A stretch of DNA of 22,774 bases from an uncultured Roseburia sp. (GCA_947652855.1 CANTEO010000045.1:1-22774), one strand, 5' to 3'. Shown: positions 1 through 7,188, counted from the first letter of the stretch. The notes: generated from the letters alone by a model not told the origin. Made by a program: numbers and translations.

Positions 1-192
1 AGTTAAGACAAGAGGAATACTATATGAATTTCTGGAAATGTACATATAAAGCCTTACTCTGGGTAGCGTATTTTGTTTAATAGAATGGTCTCCACCTCCT
101 ACCTATGCGTTTTATTCCTCTTAAATATAATAACGAAAATTTCTTCTGTTTTGTTACATAATATAGAGGAAAAATAAAAAAATTTTTTCTTC
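1..192. other. Left-edge non-coding stretch with a short open frame
   Basis: On the + strand a frame is open from the window edge to a TAA at 78-80. It contains an ATG at 24 preceded by AGAGGA (11-16, 7-nt spacing), giving an 18-residue hydrophobic, aromatic-rich peptide (MNFWKCTYKALLWVAYFV). Because the frame is open to the edge, it may instead be the C-terminus of a gene that begins outside the window. An AT-rich imperfect inverted repeat at 168-193 abuts the stop of the leftward acyltransferase and may act as its weak terminator. I see nothing else supportable. Confidence 0.25.
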
Positions 193-954
193 CTATTTTG
201 AATGTATTCCATTTGCATTGTTAAGCATTTCAATAATTTTCCTCTGCGTATAGCTACCAAGCCGCTTCTGATCCTCTTTGGAGAGATCCTTTGGATAGAT
301 AGGCTCTCCATACTGCAAGGTCACGTGGGCAGAGCGTATCCAGGGGAAATGGTTCTCAAAAATGTCCGCTGATCCGGTAAGCGCCATTGGGATGATGGGA
401 CAGCCGGTTTTTTCTGCAATTTTCAGGCTGCCTTCCTTAAACGGGAGCAGATCCGCCTCATTTTCGTTGCGGTTTCTGGTTCCTTCAGGGAAAATGCAGA
501 TGGAGATGCCGCGCTTCACCTGGTCGATGCCAAGAAGGATTGTCTTAAGCCCCTCTTTTAGATTGTCGCGGTTCAAAAACAGGCAGTGCAGCCGCTTCAT
601 CCAAGTGGAGAGCAGAGGCACTTTTTCCAGGGAATGCTTGGCGACGTATCCCGTTAAGCCAGGGCATCTGGAATAGGTGATGACAGTGTCAAAAAAACTG
701 CGGTGGTTGCCGACATAGAGGACGGCTGTGTCTTTTGGGATGTTTTCCTCCCCAATGACGGTAAGGCGCGTCCCGGAGAGCAGCAGCACGATTTTAAATG
801 CGCCCTGTATCGTGCGCAGCTGGAACAAATCGGCGTGTTCCGGGTGTTTTTTCCCGACATAATAGTCTATGATAAGGTGCGGTATGCTGAATAGTAAAAA
901 TAGAATTAAAAAAAGGGCGGTAAAGAGAAGTCGTATCATGGCCTGTCGTCGCAT
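193..954 (-). CDS. plsC: 1-acyl-sn-glycerol-3-phosphate acyltransferase (PlsC family)
   Basis: This enzyme transfers an acyl group to lysophosphatidic acid to give phosphatidic acid, in membrane phospholipid synthesis. At 253 residues it has the normal family length. An N-terminal hydrophobic segment (about residues 8-30) would anchor it to the membrane. The catalytic HX4D motif is NHRSFFD, with H84 and D89. The acyl-acceptor motif FPEGTRN is at about 155-161, and the later VPxx-type block reads IIPMAL. The start at 954 is the most upstream ATG but its SD-like GGAG lies about 11 nt away; an in-frame ATG at 939 (MIRLLF) is possible. The gene stands alone, with a consensus promoter on the same strand at 1044-1072. 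Family-level assignment is secure; acyl-chain or lyso-lipid preference cannot be read from the sequence. Confidence 0.9.
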   Translation of the reverse strand: MRRQAMIRLLFTALFLILFLLFSIPHLIIDYYVGKKHPEHADLFQLRTIQGAFKIVLLLSGTRLTVIGEENIPKDTAVLYVGNHRSFFDTVITYSRCPGLTGYVAKHSLEKVPLLSTWMKRLHCLFLNRDNLKEGLKTILLGIDQVKRGISICIFPEGTRNRNENEADLLPFKEGSLKIAEKTGCPIIPMALTGSADIFENHFPWIRSAHVTLQYGEPIYPKDLSKEDQKRLGSYTQRKIIEMLNNANGIHSK

Positions 955-996
955 GGGGCGTTTCGCTCCATTCTTTCCTTTCTGTTCATTTGAGAC

Positions 997-1033
997 AGTC
1001 CCGCCGTAACCTATGCGTGGCGCAAACGGGACT
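997..1033 (-). promoter_or_regulatory. 5'-terminal hairpin in the plsC leader
   Basis: Seven-base arms AGTCCCG (997-1003) and CGGGACT (1027-1033) are exactly complementary. An alternative inner pairing (CGCC with GGCG) competes with part of the stem. On the leftward transcript the hairpin would begin within a few bases of the predicted transcription start, so it may stabilise the 5' end. A rightward terminator reading (TTTT at 1033-1036) is less likely because no rightward gene precedes it. Confidence 0.35.
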
Positions 1034-1043
1034 TTTACGTATC

Positions 1044-1072
1044 ATTATACTAATTACAAATTGGAATTACAA
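1044..1072 (-). promoter_or_regulatory. SigA-type promoter of plsC
   Basis: On the minus strand there is TTGTAA (-35, 1072-1067), exactly 17 nt, then a perfect TATAAT (-10, 1049-1044). Transcription would start near 1037, leaving about 80 nt of leader before the ATG at 954. Confidence 0.7.
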
Positions 1073-1118
1073 CCGCAATTGCTGAATAAACTGTAAAAAA
1101 ATAAAAAGTTGGGAAGGT

Positions 1119-1568
1119 ATGAGGCATATTTTTTCTAATGGCAGCAGGACAGGAGGCCGCCTGTTGCTGTTTGCCGCGGCAATCGGCATGCTTGTGATAA
1201 TGGAATTGGCCGGGGGCTGTGGAATTGAAAAGACGGATGGCAGCAAAATCAGCGACATGAGCTATGAGATGGTGGAGGAGGAAGACATACCGAAGGAATT
1301 GAAGGGCAAAATAGAGGAGAAGAAAGCGGCTGATTTTAAGCTGACGTATGAGAGCGACAGTTATTTATATGTAATCAGAGGATATGGGGAGCAGGAGACG
1401 GGAGGGTACAGCATCCAAATCCCGGAATGTTACCTGACGCAGAATGCCGTCGTGTTCCGCACGAATCTGATCGGCCCAACCAAGGACGAGAAAATCAACA
1501 CGGCTCCCAGTTACCCTTATGTCGTGGTGCGGATGCAAAATCCTGACAAGAATGTGATCTTTCAGTAA
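1119..1568 (+). CDS. Small secreted or lipoprotein-like protein, PrcB C-terminal-like
   Basis: This is a 149-residue protein. A basic start, a hydrophobic segment (about residues 14-31) and an imperfect lipobox (LAGG before Cys) suggest export and possibly lipid anchoring. The soluble part has an acidic, lysine-rich stretch (about 50-75), then a beta-rich block reading YLYVIRGYGEQETGGYSI and ending in a PYVVV strand. This resembles the PrcB C-terminal domain family (PF14343, 'protease complex inhibitor PrcB'), which is often found on clostridial lipoproteins; that is my recollection rather than a search result. GGGAAGG lies very close to the ATG (1111-1117), a tight but usable SD. It ends about 100 nt before veg, which has its own promoter, so it is probably monocistronic. 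The biological role is unknown. Confidence 0.65.
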   Translation: MRHIFSNGSRTGGRLLLFAAAIGMLVIMELAGGCGIEKTDGSKISDMSYEMVEEEDIPKELKGKIEEKKAADFKLTYESDSYLYVIRGYGEQETGGYSIQIPECYLTQNAVVFRTNLIGPTKDEKINTAPSYPYVVVRMQNPDKNVIFQ

Positions 1569-1590
1569 GCGTTTGGCAAGGGAAATTTTT

Positions 1591-1619
1591 TTGACAGAAG
1601 TTTTTCGCTGTGCTATACT
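1591..1619 (+). promoter_or_regulatory. Near-consensus SigA promoter of veg
   Basis: TTGACA (1591-1596), a 17-nt spacer, and TATACT (1614-1619), with TG at 1611-1612 giving an extended -10 (TGC before the hexamer). This is the strongest promoter match in the window, in keeping with the strong veg promoter known in Bacillus subtilis. Confidence 0.85.
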
Positions 1620-1672
1620 GAAATAATAAAGTAACCAGACCATCAGCAGCCACAGAAAAGGGAGGAAAGAGA

Positions 1673-1915
1673 ATGCAGCAGGAAGACGTGAATAAAGTAC
1701 GTGCATCGGTACACCAGCAGTGTGGAAGCAGGGTAATGATACAACTGGATCGAGGAAGGAATAAGATTGATGTTCAGGAAGGCGTGATACAGAATGCATA
1801 TCCAAGCGTGTTTACAATATTAGTGGAAGATACGGACCCAGACAACCCGCCTCAGTTATTGTCCTTCAGTTATACAGACATCATCACAAGAGAGATACGA
1901 ATGAGGCTATGTTGA
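1673..1915 (+). CDS. veg: Veg family protein
   Basis: This 80-residue protein matches the small, highly conserved Firmicute Veg family in length and sequence. Characteristic pieces are VNKVRASVHQQCGSRV near the N-terminus, RGRNKIDVQEGVIQNAYPSVF in two halves (about 28-48), and a C-terminal LLSFSYTDIITREIR. In Bacillus subtilis Veg stimulates biofilm-matrix gene expression by antagonising the SinR repressor pathway; whether that applies here is unknown. The family is predicted to be a compact beta-barrel-like fold. GGGAGG at 1660-1665 sits 7 nt before the ATG. Transcription from the promoter at 1591-1619 should end at the hairpin at 1954-2003. Confidence 0.92.
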   Translation: MQQEDVNKVRASVHQQCGSRVMIQLDRGRNKIDVQEGVIQNAYPSVFTILVEDTDPDNPPQLLSFSYTDIITREIRMRLC

Positions 1916-1929
1916 CTGCCATATGGCAG
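1916..1929. repeat. Perfect 14-bp palindrome directly after veg
   Basis: CTGCCATATGGCAG is fully self-complementary and starts on the base after the veg stop codon. With no loop it would make a poor RNA hairpin, so a dimeric-protein binding site is possible. It overlaps a weak promoter-like pair (TTGACT 1912-1917, 17 nt, AATAAA 1935-1940) that could serve the next gene. Chance occurrence cannot be excluded. Confidence 0.35.
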
Positions 1930-1953
1930 ATGACAATAAATACAGGAATAAAA

Positions 1954-2003
1954 GCCTTCCGTTTCGAATAAGATAGTACAAATTCGAAACGGAGGGCTTT
2001 TTT
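1954..2003 (+). terminator. Intrinsic terminator of veg, containing the next gene's SD
   Basis: The arms 1954-1969 and 1982-1997 pair over 16 bp (one G-T wobble at 1957/1994) around a 12-nt loop, followed by six T residues (1998-2003). The 3' arm includes GGAGGG (1991-1996), which is also the only Shine-Dalgarno for the GTG start at 2004 on the base after the T tract. Any transcript that starts upstream and reads through would have this ribosome site locked in the stem. Confidence 0.88.
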
Positions 2004-3563
2004 GTGGAATTAGAGAGACATTTGCTGCATAAAAATAAGGAAGTTGGCCGGGCATTCAGTCAGATTACGCTGGATGATGACTATAATCTGCCGGATTTTA
2101 AGCCGGATTTAACGAAGGTGATTCGGGAGAGGGGAACGGTTCATTTTGACGAAGTCCATGTAAACAACGGCCATGTGTGGTTCAAAGGGGCCATGAAGTT
2201 TGACATTTTGTACCGCACGGATCTGGATGGAAAGAAAATCAATTGCTTAAAGGGGGAGATCCCGTTTCAGGAGAGCCTTAGCATGGACGGCGCCATGGAA
2301 TTGGATCCGGTGAAGCTGGAGGGGAGGATTGAGGACATCTCCGTTAGCGTCATCAATTCCAGAAAGCTAAGCATCCGTTCCCTGGTGGAGTTTTTGGCAG
2401 TCACGGAAAAGCCGGAGGAAGAGGCCGTCTTAACAGGGGTGAAAGAAGAGTCGGGCTGTGAGATTGAGAAGGGGCAGATGGACGTCTTAGAGCTTTTGAC
2501 GGATAAAAAGGACACCCTGCGGATCCGTGAGGAGATTTCCCTTTCCTCCAACAAGCCGAATATGGATGAAATCCTTTGGCACAGCGTGGAGCTGCGGGGG
2601 ATGGGCGTACATATGAAAAACGGAGAGATCGAAGTGTCGGGAGAGGCGCTGATCTATGTGCTGTATTCCGGCATAGAGGAGGAAGAGCGGCTGCAATGGT
2701 TTGAGACGACGGTTTCGGTGAAAGGGAGCGTTGACTGCGATATTTGCGACGAAGCCCTGGTCTACCGCATTTTCCCAAAGCTGGCGCAGGTTGGGATGGA
2801 GATTTTGCAGGATGAGGACGGGGAAGAGAGGAATATTCTGCTGGAGATGGTCGTGAATCTGTCCATCAGCCTGTGGAAAGAGGAGCGCATAGAGGTGATA
2901 TCAGACATTTACGCCTTGAACCGTCAGGTAAGGCCGGCGTTTCAGACGTCATTTTTTGATAAGCTGTTAGTGAAAAATGAAGCAAAATGCCGGATTGCGG
3001 ACAAAATCGAGCTGGAGGAGGAAGAGGAGGACATTTTGCAGATTTGCGTCAATGAGGATACGCTGGAGGTCGAGCAGACGACGGTGACGGCGGACGGCGT
3101 TTTGGCGGAAGGGATCCTGACCGTTGACATTCTCTATATGACGGCGGATGAGTCCATGCCAATCAGCTCAAAGCGCGCGCTGCTCCCATTCCAGCAGATG
3201 ATTGAGATGCCGGAGGCGGCCGGCCCGGTAAAAATTCAGCTGGACGGGGGGATTGAGCAGATGACGGCGGTGCTCTCAGACAGCCGGACAATTGAGGTAA
3301 AGGCAGTTCTTGGCTTAAATTTGCTGGCATTTGAGCAGCAGGAGCGGCAGACGATTACCGAGATTGAAGAAACGGAGCTTGACCTCGCCGCTCTGCAGCA
3401 AAGTCCCGGGATTGTCGGCTACATCGTAAGGGAAGGCGACCGCCTGTTTGGCATTGCAAAGGAAAACCATACGACAATGGAAAACCTAGTGGAGACAAAC
3501 CATTTGACAGGGACGGCGCTTAAGCCTGGGGAAAAGCTGTTGATTATCAAGACGGTTGGCTAG
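2004..3563 (+). CDS. SPOCS (DUF3794) and LysM domain protein
   Basis: This 519-residue protein is built from repeated SPOCS (DUF3794) domains with a C-terminal LysM module. SPOCS-like blocks lie at about 40-125, 185-280 and 335-430; each has the alternating beta pattern seen in DILYRTD, LIYVLYSG and VDILYMTAD. LysM occupies about 470-517, starting GYIVREGDRLFGIAKEN. The N-terminal block QITLDDDYNLPDFKPD is typical of the family. Known relatives include clostridial spore-associated proteins; LysM binds peptidoglycan, so a role at the spore cortex or coat is likely but inferred. GTG at 2004 is the only start available, since an in-frame stop lies at 1974-1976 and no other start codon intervenes. 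Its SD lies inside the veg terminator stem. Confidence 0.88.
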   Translation: MELERHLLHKNKEVGRAFSQITLDDDYNLPDFKPDLTKVIRERGTVHFDEVHVNNGHVWFKGAMKFDILYRTDLDGKKINCLKGEIPFQESLSMDGAMELDPVKLEGRIEDISVSVINSRKLSIRSLVEFLAVTEKPEEEAVLTGVKEESGCEIEKGQMDVLELLTDKKDTLRIREEISLSSNKPNMDEILWHSVELRGMGVHMKNGEIEVSGEALIYVLYSGIEEEERLQWFETTVSVKGSVDCDICDEALVYRIFPKLAQVGMEILQDEDGEERNILLEMVVNLSISLWKEERIEVISDIYALNRQVRPAFQTSFFDKLLVKNEAKCRIADKIELEEEEEDILQICVNEDTLEVEQTTVTADGVLAEGILTVDILYMTADESMPISSKRALLPFQQMIEMPEAAGPVKIQLDGGIEQMTAVLSDSRTIEVKAVLGLNLLAFEQQERQTITEIEETELDLAALQQSPGIVGYIVREGDRLFGIAKENHTTMENLVETNHLTGTALKPGEKLLIIKTVG

Positions 3564-3570
3564 TGGGAAA

Positions 3571-3597
3571 AAGAATGGATGCCCTCCATTCTTTTTT
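3571..3597 (+). terminator. Intrinsic terminator after the SPOCS/LysM gene
   Basis: The arms AAGAATGGA (3571-3579) and TCCATTCTT (3585-3593) are perfectly complementary around a 5-nt loop, extended by A/T pairs, with a T run to 3597. It separates the SPOCS gene from the next promoter. Confidence 0.85.
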
Positions 3598-3605
3598 CAT
3601 TTTGC

Positions 3606-3634
3606 TTGTGAATTTGAAAGGTCAATGCTATAAT
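3606..3634 (+). promoter_or_regulatory. SigA promoter for the NlpC/P60-to-permease gene block
   Basis: TTGTGA (3606-3611), a 17-nt spacer and a perfect TATAAT (3629-3634), with TG at 3626-3627 forming an extended -10. It lies directly after the preceding terminator and about 90 nt before the hydrolase gene. Confidence 0.8.
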
Positions 3635-3724
3635 GGGAAACGAGAAAAGTTCAGTTCCTGTTTCCATAAGAAAGCAGAGCTGTAACAAAGTCGGCGGCGG
3701 CAGATTTGGGTGAGGAGGATGGGC

Positions 3725-5038
3725 GTGAAGGCAAATGGAAAAAAACGGGTTTTGGCGGCGGTATTGGCTTCTGCGGTTTTATTTTCGCATTTTCAGGCAG
3801 TAGGCGCAAGCTCCATGTCTAAGGCGAAGGACAAAAAGAAAGAGGCGGAGGCGGAGCTGAATGATACGAAACAGAAGATTGAAGATATTGAGCGGCAGCA
3901 ATCCGCTTTGCAGAGCGAGATTGACGCAAAAGATAAAGAGCTGGTAAACCTCCTGGTCAATATGGGGATTTTGGAAGATGAGCTTGATAATAAGAACGTG
4001 CAGCTTGAGCAGGTGACGAAGGATCTCTCAAAGGCGGAAAAGACGGCCAAGAATCAATACTCCTCCATGAAGCAGCGGATACAGTTCATGTATGAGAAGG
4101 GTGACGTGGCGCTGTTAGAGGCATTGCTTGGCTCTGCGGATATGTCGGATTTTTTAAGCCGGGTAGAGTATGTGTCGGATGTCTATGAGTATGACAGGGA
4201 CTTATTGGGCCAGTATCAAAATACGGTCAAGCAGGTGGCGGAGCTTAAGGGCACAGTGGAGACGGAGAAAGCGGAGCTTGAGGCGATGCAGGAGGAATAT
4301 GCCTTGCAGCAGTCTGCGCTTGAGAATGTCCTGGCTCAGAAACGCTCACAGATGGGGAATTATGACAATCAGCTTGCGACTGCTCAGGCGGCCGCAGATG
4401 CGTATAAGAAGACGATCGCTGCGCAAAATCAGATTATTCAGGATGAGGAGCGCAAGCAGAAAGAGGCGGCGGAAGCGGCTAAGAGGGCAAGGGAAGAGGC
4501 CAGGAGGGCAAACGAGGGCAATGAGAAAGGCAGCGCGGGAGGCTCTTCCGGCGGCGGGACGGGCAGCGCGTCTGAAGCGGGCGTAAATGGCAGCGCGGGA
4601 GGCTCTTCCGGCGGCACGGGAACTTCTGGCGGATCCGGCTCCTCTGACAGCGCAGGAGGCTCTTCCGGCGGCGCGAATCCGGGGTATTCCACGAATGTAA
4701 GCGGCAGCGCCGTCGTTTCTTACGCCTGTCAGTTTGTCGGCAATCCCTATGTGTGGGGCGGAACGAGCCTGACGAACGGGGCGGATTGCTCCGGTTTCGT
4801 CATGAGCGTATTCGCGCATTTTGGGATCAGCCTTCCGCACAGCTCTGCGGCCCTGCAGGGATGCGGCAAGGAAGTCAGCTATGCGAATGCGCAGCCGGGG
4901 GATTTGATCTGTTATTCCGGCCATGTCGCAATTTATATGGGAGGCGGCTCCATTGTCCATGCGCAAAGCACGGCGGTCGGGATTACCACCAGCTCAGCTA
5001 CGTACAGGACTATTGTGGCTGTCCGCAGAGTATTGTAG
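3725..5038 (+). CDS. Secreted coiled-coil NlpC/P60 peptidoglycan hydrolase
   Basis: This 437-residue cell-wall enzyme has a signal peptide (basic start, hydrophobic core, cleavage probably near VGASS at about 26-30). Next is a long charged coiled coil (about 30-260) like the PcsB/CwlO N-terminal domain, which in relatives couples hydrolases to FtsEX-type regulation. A Gly/Ser linker with a threefold repeat (about 268-320) leads to an NlpC/P60 domain. The catalytic triad is visible as C355 (ADCSGFV), H400 (SGHVAIYMGGG) and H412 (VHAQS). NlpC/P60 domains cleave D-glutamyl-diamino acid bonds in stem peptides. The start is set at GTG 3725 because AGGAGG (3713-3718) lies 6 nt upstream; the alternative starts at 3710 and 3719 would overlap or abut that SD. 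It heads a block with the chaperone-like gene 21 nt downstream. Confidence 0.88.
   Translation: MKANGKKRVLAAVLASAVLFSHFQAVGASSMSKAKDKKKEAEAELNDTKQKIEDIERQQSALQSEIDAKDKELVNLLVNMGILEDELDNKNVQLEQVTKDLSKAEKTAKNQYSSMKQRIQFMYEKGDVALLEALLGSADMSDFLSRVEYVSDVYEYDRDLLGQYQNTVKQVAELKGTVETEKAELEAMQEEYALQQSALENVLAQKRSQMGNYDNQLATAQAAADAYKKTIAAQNQIIQDEERKQKEAAEAAKRAREEARRANEGNEKGSAGGSSGGGTGSASEAGVNGSAGGSSGGTGTSGGSGSSDSAGGSSGGANPGYSTNVSGSAVVSYACQFVGNPYVWGGTSLTNGADCSGFVMSVFAHFGISLPHSSAALQGCGKEVSYANAQPGDLICYSGHVAIYMGGGSIVHAQSTAVGITTSSATYRTIVAVRRVL
4529..4672 (+). repeat. 27-bp direct repeats encoding the Gly/Ser linker
   Basis: Two identical 27-base copies (4529-4555 and 4589-4615) and a third differing at two positions (4646-4672) recur at 60- and 57-base intervals, all multiples of three. 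Each encodes a (G/D)SAGGSSGG unit in the linker between the coiled coil and the NlpC/P60 domain. In-phase spacing means copy-number change would alter linker length without a frameshift. Confidence 0.85.
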
Positions 5039-5059
5039 AAGGGGATTTGACGGTAACGT

Positions 5060-5728
5060 ATGAGAAAATGGAACAGGCGGGAGCTTGACGCGGGAGGCAT
5101 AGCGCTGCTGGCATTGGTGGCTGTCTGCATTGCGGCCGTTTGGTGGCGCACGCAGAGGATGGATCGGATTTCTTTTACAGAGCATCTGGAGGACACGGCA
5201 GTCACGATCGACGGCGTGGAGCATACATTTAAGGATTTGGCGTTTTATGTGGCGCAACAGGAAATGAAGACGCAAAAGCAGGCGAAGGCGTACGACCTTA
5301 CGGATCCGGAAAAATACTGGAACCTTCATGTCAACGGCGTTTTTATCCGGGTGAAGGCAAGGGAGCTTGCTATGGAGCAGGCAGTGCATGACGCGGTTTT
5401 TTATCAGATGGCGTTAGAGACGGATGTGAGTCTAAGCCAGGAAGAAATCGCATTTATGGAAAACCAGAAAAAGGATTTTTGGAGCGATCTGGAGGAAGAG
5501 GGACAGGAGCGCCTTGGCGTCTCCGAGGAAGATATTGACCAGGCGTTTAAGCGCATTGCCCTGGCGCAAAAGCAGCAGCAGATTCTGACAGAGCAGAAAG
5601 AAGCCGGCAGCGAGGCGTACAGCGTGGGCGGCGAGCGGTATCAGGACTTATTGGAAGAGGAGCATACGTATGAGGTGAATCAAAACCTCTGGAAACGGCT
5701 GAATTTTGGAAATATCACGGTAAACTGA
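5060..5728 (+). CDS. Membrane-anchored SurA/PrsA N-terminal-like protein lacking a PPIase domain
   Basis: This 222-residue protein has one N-terminal transmembrane segment (about residues 12-27, ALLALVAVCIAAVWW). Its extracytoplasmic part is highly charged and mostly helical, with a block at about 45-130 (TIDGVEHTFKDLAFYVAQQE then VKARELAMEQAVHDAVFYQMA) resembling the chaperone module of SurA/PrsA/trigger-factor-like foldases. The parvulin domain that normally follows is absent. It follows the secreted hydrolase by 21 nt and precedes map by 12 nt, so helping secretion or folding of the hydrolase is a reasonable inference. An in-frame TAA at 5054-5056 fixes the start at or after 5060. No strong SD is visible; AAGGGGA is about 15 nt upstream. 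The family call is tentative. Confidence 0.65.
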   Translation: MRKWNRRELDAGGIALLALVAVCIAAVWWRTQRMDRISFTEHLEDTAVTIDGVEHTFKDLAFYVAQQEMKTQKQAKAYDLTDPEKYWNLHVNGVFIRVKARELAMEQAVHDAVFYQMALETDVSLSQEEIAFMENQKKDFWSDLEEEGQERLGVSEEDIDQAFKRIALAQKQQQILTEQKEAGSEAYSVGGERYQDLLEEEHTYEVNQNLWKRLNFGNITVN

Positions 5729-5740
5729 GGATGGAGAATT

Positions 5741-6616
5741 ATGGCAAAAAAAATAGGAAGGAACGATCCCTGCTGGTGCGGCAGCGGAAAGAAGTATAAG
5801 AGCTGCCATCAGGCGTTTGACGACAAGTTGATGAAGCTAAAGGATGCGGGGCATATTGTGCCTGACCACAGCATGATTAAGACTAGGGAGCAAATAGAAG
5901 GCATTCGGGAAAGCGCAAAAATCAATGTTGCGGTTTTGGATTTTATTGCGGAGCATATGAAAGCCGGCATCAGCACAGAAGAGATTGACCGGATGGTGTT
6001 TGAGCGGACGACGCGCATGGGAGGGTATCCCGCGACGCTAAATTACCAGGGCTATCCGAAAAGCTCCTGCACCTCCTTGAATAATCAGGTCTGCCATGGG
6101 ATTCCATCGGAAAGCGTCATATTAAAAGAGGGCGACATTTTAAACGTAGATATCTCTACGATTTTAAATGGATATTATTCGGACTCCTCCAGAATGTTCT
6201 GCATCGGGGAGATCAGCCCGGAAAAGAAACGGCTGGTGGAGGTCGCGCATGAGTGCATTGACGTGGGCTTAAAGGAAGTGAGGCCCTGGGGATTTTTGGG
6301 GGATATGGGGCAGGCGATCCATGACTATGCGTTTTCCCATGGATATACCGTTGTAAGGGAGATCGGCGGGCATGGCGTGGGCCTTGAGTTCCATGAGGAT
6401 CCCTGGGTTGGCTATAACAGCAAGCGGGGAACAGAAATGATGATGGCCCCAGGCATGGTGTTTACGATTGAGCCGATGATTAATATGGGGCGTGTGGAGA
6501 TTTACATTGACGACAGCAACGGATGGACGGCGTACACGGAGGACGGAAAACCGTCCGCGCAGTGGGAGGTTCAGGTTTTGGTTACGGAAGATGGATATGA
6601 GATTCTTTCATATTAA
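5741..6616 (+). CDS. map: Type I methionine aminopeptidase with N-terminal SEC-C zinc motif
   Basis: This enzyme removes the initiator methionine from nascent proteins at the ribosome. It has 291 residues. An N-terminal SEC-C motif (NDPCWCGSGKKYKSCH, ligands C11, C13, C22, H23) resembles the zinc-binding tail of SecA. The M24 catalytic domain follows, with the full metal set: D137 (NVDIST), D148 (YYSDSS), H211 (GGHGVG), E244 (TIEPM) and E276 (QWEVQ), plus catalytic H119 (VCHGIP). SEC-C-extended MetAPs are known in clostridia and some other bacteria; the tail is thought to help ribosome association, which is inference for this copy. GGATGGAG precedes the ATG. It lies 12 nt after the chaperone-like gene and 20 nt before apt. 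Confidence 0.95.
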   Translation: MAKKIGRNDPCWCGSGKKYKSCHQAFDDKLMKLKDAGHIVPDHSMIKTREQIEGIRESAKINVAVLDFIAEHMKAGISTEEIDRMVFERTTRMGGYPATLNYQGYPKSSCTSLNNQVCHGIPSESVILKEGDILNVDISTILNGYYSDSSRMFCIGEISPEKKRLVEVAHECIDVGLKEVRPWGFLGDMGQAIHDYAFSHGYTVVREIGGHGVGLEFHEDPWVGYNSKRGTEMMMAPGMVFTIEPMINMGRVEIYIDDSNGWTAYTEDGKPSAQWEVQVLVTEDGYEILSY

Positions 6617-6636
6617 TAAAAGAAGGGGGTTCATTC

Positions 6637-7161
6637 ATGAAAAAAATTGAAGAATATGTGAGGAGCATTCCTGATTTTCCGGAAAAAGGCATTATTTTTC
6701 GGGACGTCACGACAGTGCTGCAGGATGCGGAGGGCCTGAAGCTGGCGATTGACTCCATGATCCGGCTGTTAGACGGCGTGGAATTTGACGTGGTGGCGGG
6801 GACGGAGTCGCGCGGGTTTATTTTCGGGGTTCCGATTGCCTATGCCCTCGGAAAGCCATTTGTCCCAATCCGCAAAAAAGGCAAGCTGCCCTGCGAGACA
6901 GTGTCCGCAAAATACGACCTGGAATATGGCGCGGCGGAGATTGAGATGCATCGGGACTCCATAAAGCCCGGGCAAAGGGCCGTTTTAGTGGATGATTTGA
7001 TCGCTACCGGCGGGACGGTCGAGGCGTGCGTGAGGCTGATTGAAGAATTGGGCGGAGAAGTGGCGAAAATTGTCTTTTTGATGGAGCTTGCGGGCTTGAA
7101 AGGCAGGGACAAGCTTGGGGGCTACGATGTGGCCGCAGTCATTACATATGAAGGAAATTAA
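6637..7161 (+). CDS. apt: Adenine phosphoribosyltransferase
   Basis: It converts adenine and PRPP to AMP and pyrophosphate in cytosolic purine salvage. At 174 residues it has the expected length. The type I PRTase PRPP-binding loop VLVDDLIATGGT is at 116-127. The hallmark GTESRGFIFG (about 64-73) and VPIRKKGKLP (about 86-95) are both present. AGAAGGGGG gives a strong SD. The purine permease follows after 27 nt, so uptake of adenine and its conversion to AMP are linked genetically. Confidence 0.97.
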   Translation: MKKIEEYVRSIPDFPEKGIIFRDVTTVLQDAEGLKLAIDSMIRLLDGVEFDVVAGTESRGFIFGVPIAYALGKPFVPIRKKGKLPCETVSAKYDLEYGAAEIEMHRDSIKPGQRAVLVDDLIATGGTVEACVRLIEELGGEVAKIVFLMELAGLKGRDKLGGYDVAAVITYEGN

Positions 7162-7188
7162 TAATTTGTAAAAGAGATGGGAGAGAGT

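Noticed and set aside
101..1018. 10-base sequence ACCTATGCGT on both sides of plsC (101-110 and 1009-1018), considered as target-site duplication or attachment repeat
   Set aside because: One shared 10-mer within about 1 kb is not far from chance, the gene between is a housekeeping acyltransferase with its own promoter, and no transposase or integrase is nearby.
4346..4966. 206-codon leftward ORF opposite the NlpC/P60 gene
   Set aside because: It is an Arg/Ala-rich shadow of the repetitive linker and the catalytic domain; the forward frame has the intact Cys-His-His triad.
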